DNA of 64,000 bases from Chryseobacterium oranimense (GTDB taxonomy: Bacteria; Bacteroidota; Bacteroidia; Flavobacteriales; Weeksellaceae): NCBI RefSeq assembly GCF_025244725.1, contig NZ_CP104203.1:1364001-1428000 (forward strand), in the 5' to 3' direction. Position numbers and translations under genes: made by a program. Positions 63,626-64,000 of the stretch are shown piece by piece; positions within the stretch are counted from its first letter, which is position 1, and each line of letters begins with the position of its first letter. Below the pieces are notes generated by a model. The model ran no database searches. It saw only the letters and a program-made list of their open reading frames with translations, and was not told where the DNA came from.

Positions 63626-64000
63626 ATGAAAAATAGTATTTCAAAAATCATAGTCGGAAGTTTAGTAATTGGTGCTGTAGGATTTGCAGATGCACAGAAG
63701 ATTGATGCAAAAGCTAAAAAGATTCTGGATGATATCACTGCCAACTACAATTCTAAAAAGAATTCTTACTTCAAATTTTCCTTCGGAACCGGAGTGAACG
63801 GACAGGTTAACAAAACAGAACCGGGAATCTATTACTCTGCCGGAGATAAATATAAGCTGAAGATCATGGATACCGAACAGATCTTTGACGGAAATAAGAT
63901 CTACAATATCAATGCAGATGACATGGAAGTAACCATTGCAAAGCCTAATGGCAGCAGCAGCATGTTCTCCCCTATCAACTATCTTACCACTTACAGAAAC
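63626..64000 (+). CDS. lolA: Outer-membrane lipoprotein carrier LolA-like protein, 3'-truncated
   Basis: The first 125 residues are present; the gene runs off the window. The signal peptide ends at ADAQ (about 24), and the mature part (DAKAKKILDDITANYNSKKNSYFKFSF, then YYSAGDKYKLKIMDTEQIFDGNKIYNINADDMEVTIAKP) follows the LolA beta-barrel pattern that carries lipoproteins through the periplasm. It starts 65 nt after ftsK. Confidence 0.85.
   Translation, partial: MKNSISKIIVGSLVIGAVGFADAQKIDAKAKKILDDITANYNSKKNSYFKFSFGTGVNGQVNKTEPGIYYSAGDKYKLKIMDTEQIFDGNKIYNINADDMEVTIAKPNGSSSMFSPINYLTTYRN

Noticed and set aside
1..64000. CRISPR arrays, insertion sequences, prophage and rRNA genes
   Set aside because: No regularly spaced direct repeats of CRISPR length, no transposase or integrase domains, no phage structural genes and no rRNA sequence were seen.

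Overview
The window is a chromosomal segment of a low-GC Bacteroidota, most likely a Chryseobacterium-like member of the Flavobacteriales (Weeksellaceae). The main reasons are secreted enzymes with C-terminal type IX secretion (T9SS) sorting domains, lipoproteins whose lipobox Cys is followed by Ser/Asp residues, flavobacterial promoters (-33 TTTG, -7 TAnnTTTG) with no evident Shine-Dalgarno sequences, and gene neighbourhoods such as ftsK-lolA and leuA-leuC-leuD-leuB. I see no phage, insertion sequence or CRISPR array. Mobile-looking DNA is limited to intergenic palindromic repeats.

Layout. 0-7.4 kb: the end of a DinB-family gene, a large secreted M12B-type metalloprotease, a lipoprotein with a TNT-type NADase toxin domain followed by a probable immunity gene, and a four-gene operon (NTP pyrophosphohydrolase, thioredoxin-like protein, DUF4230 protein, small polar protein). 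7.4-11.7 kb: leucine operon (minus strand). 11.9-19.4 kb: a TPR-like protein, an M19 dipeptidase, thrS, infC (apparently starting at AUA), a B-lectin lipoprotein that separates infC from rpmI-rplT, then rpmI-rplT. 19.6-23.3 kb: three tandem secreted M28 peptidases. 23.5-30.7 kb: a complete histidine operon (minus strand) headed by an unannotated leader peptide containing HHYYHH and an attenuator. 30.7-34.7 kb: glycosyltransferase, dapD, NlpC/P60 lipoprotein, two hypotheticals.

35-43.4 kb: the most distinctive region, a RiPP-type (ribosomally made, modified peptide) cluster. It contains a divergent AraC-like regulator, an outer-membrane beta-barrel receptor, a 78-residue double-glycine precursor with three Cys and a QPT-repeat tail, a radical SAM/SPASM maturase and a C39-peptidase ABC exporter. 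A strong hairpin lies between precursor and maturase, and a two-fold symmetric site lies in the regulator/receptor gap.

43.5-64 kb: tRNA-Ala(GGC); a GNAT-MarR pair with a palindromic operator; an RND efflux operon (GbsR-like regulator, adaptor, pump, TolC-like protein) with its own palindromic operator; a second GNAT; a DUF2007 protein; lysine catabolism (AASA dehydrogenase and lysine 6-transaminase); a 50-residue membrane protein; an RHH/SPFH pair; the fused cytochrome c maturation protein CcsBA; ftsK; and the start of lolA.

Protein calls rest on reading motifs and domain order by eye. No database search was run.
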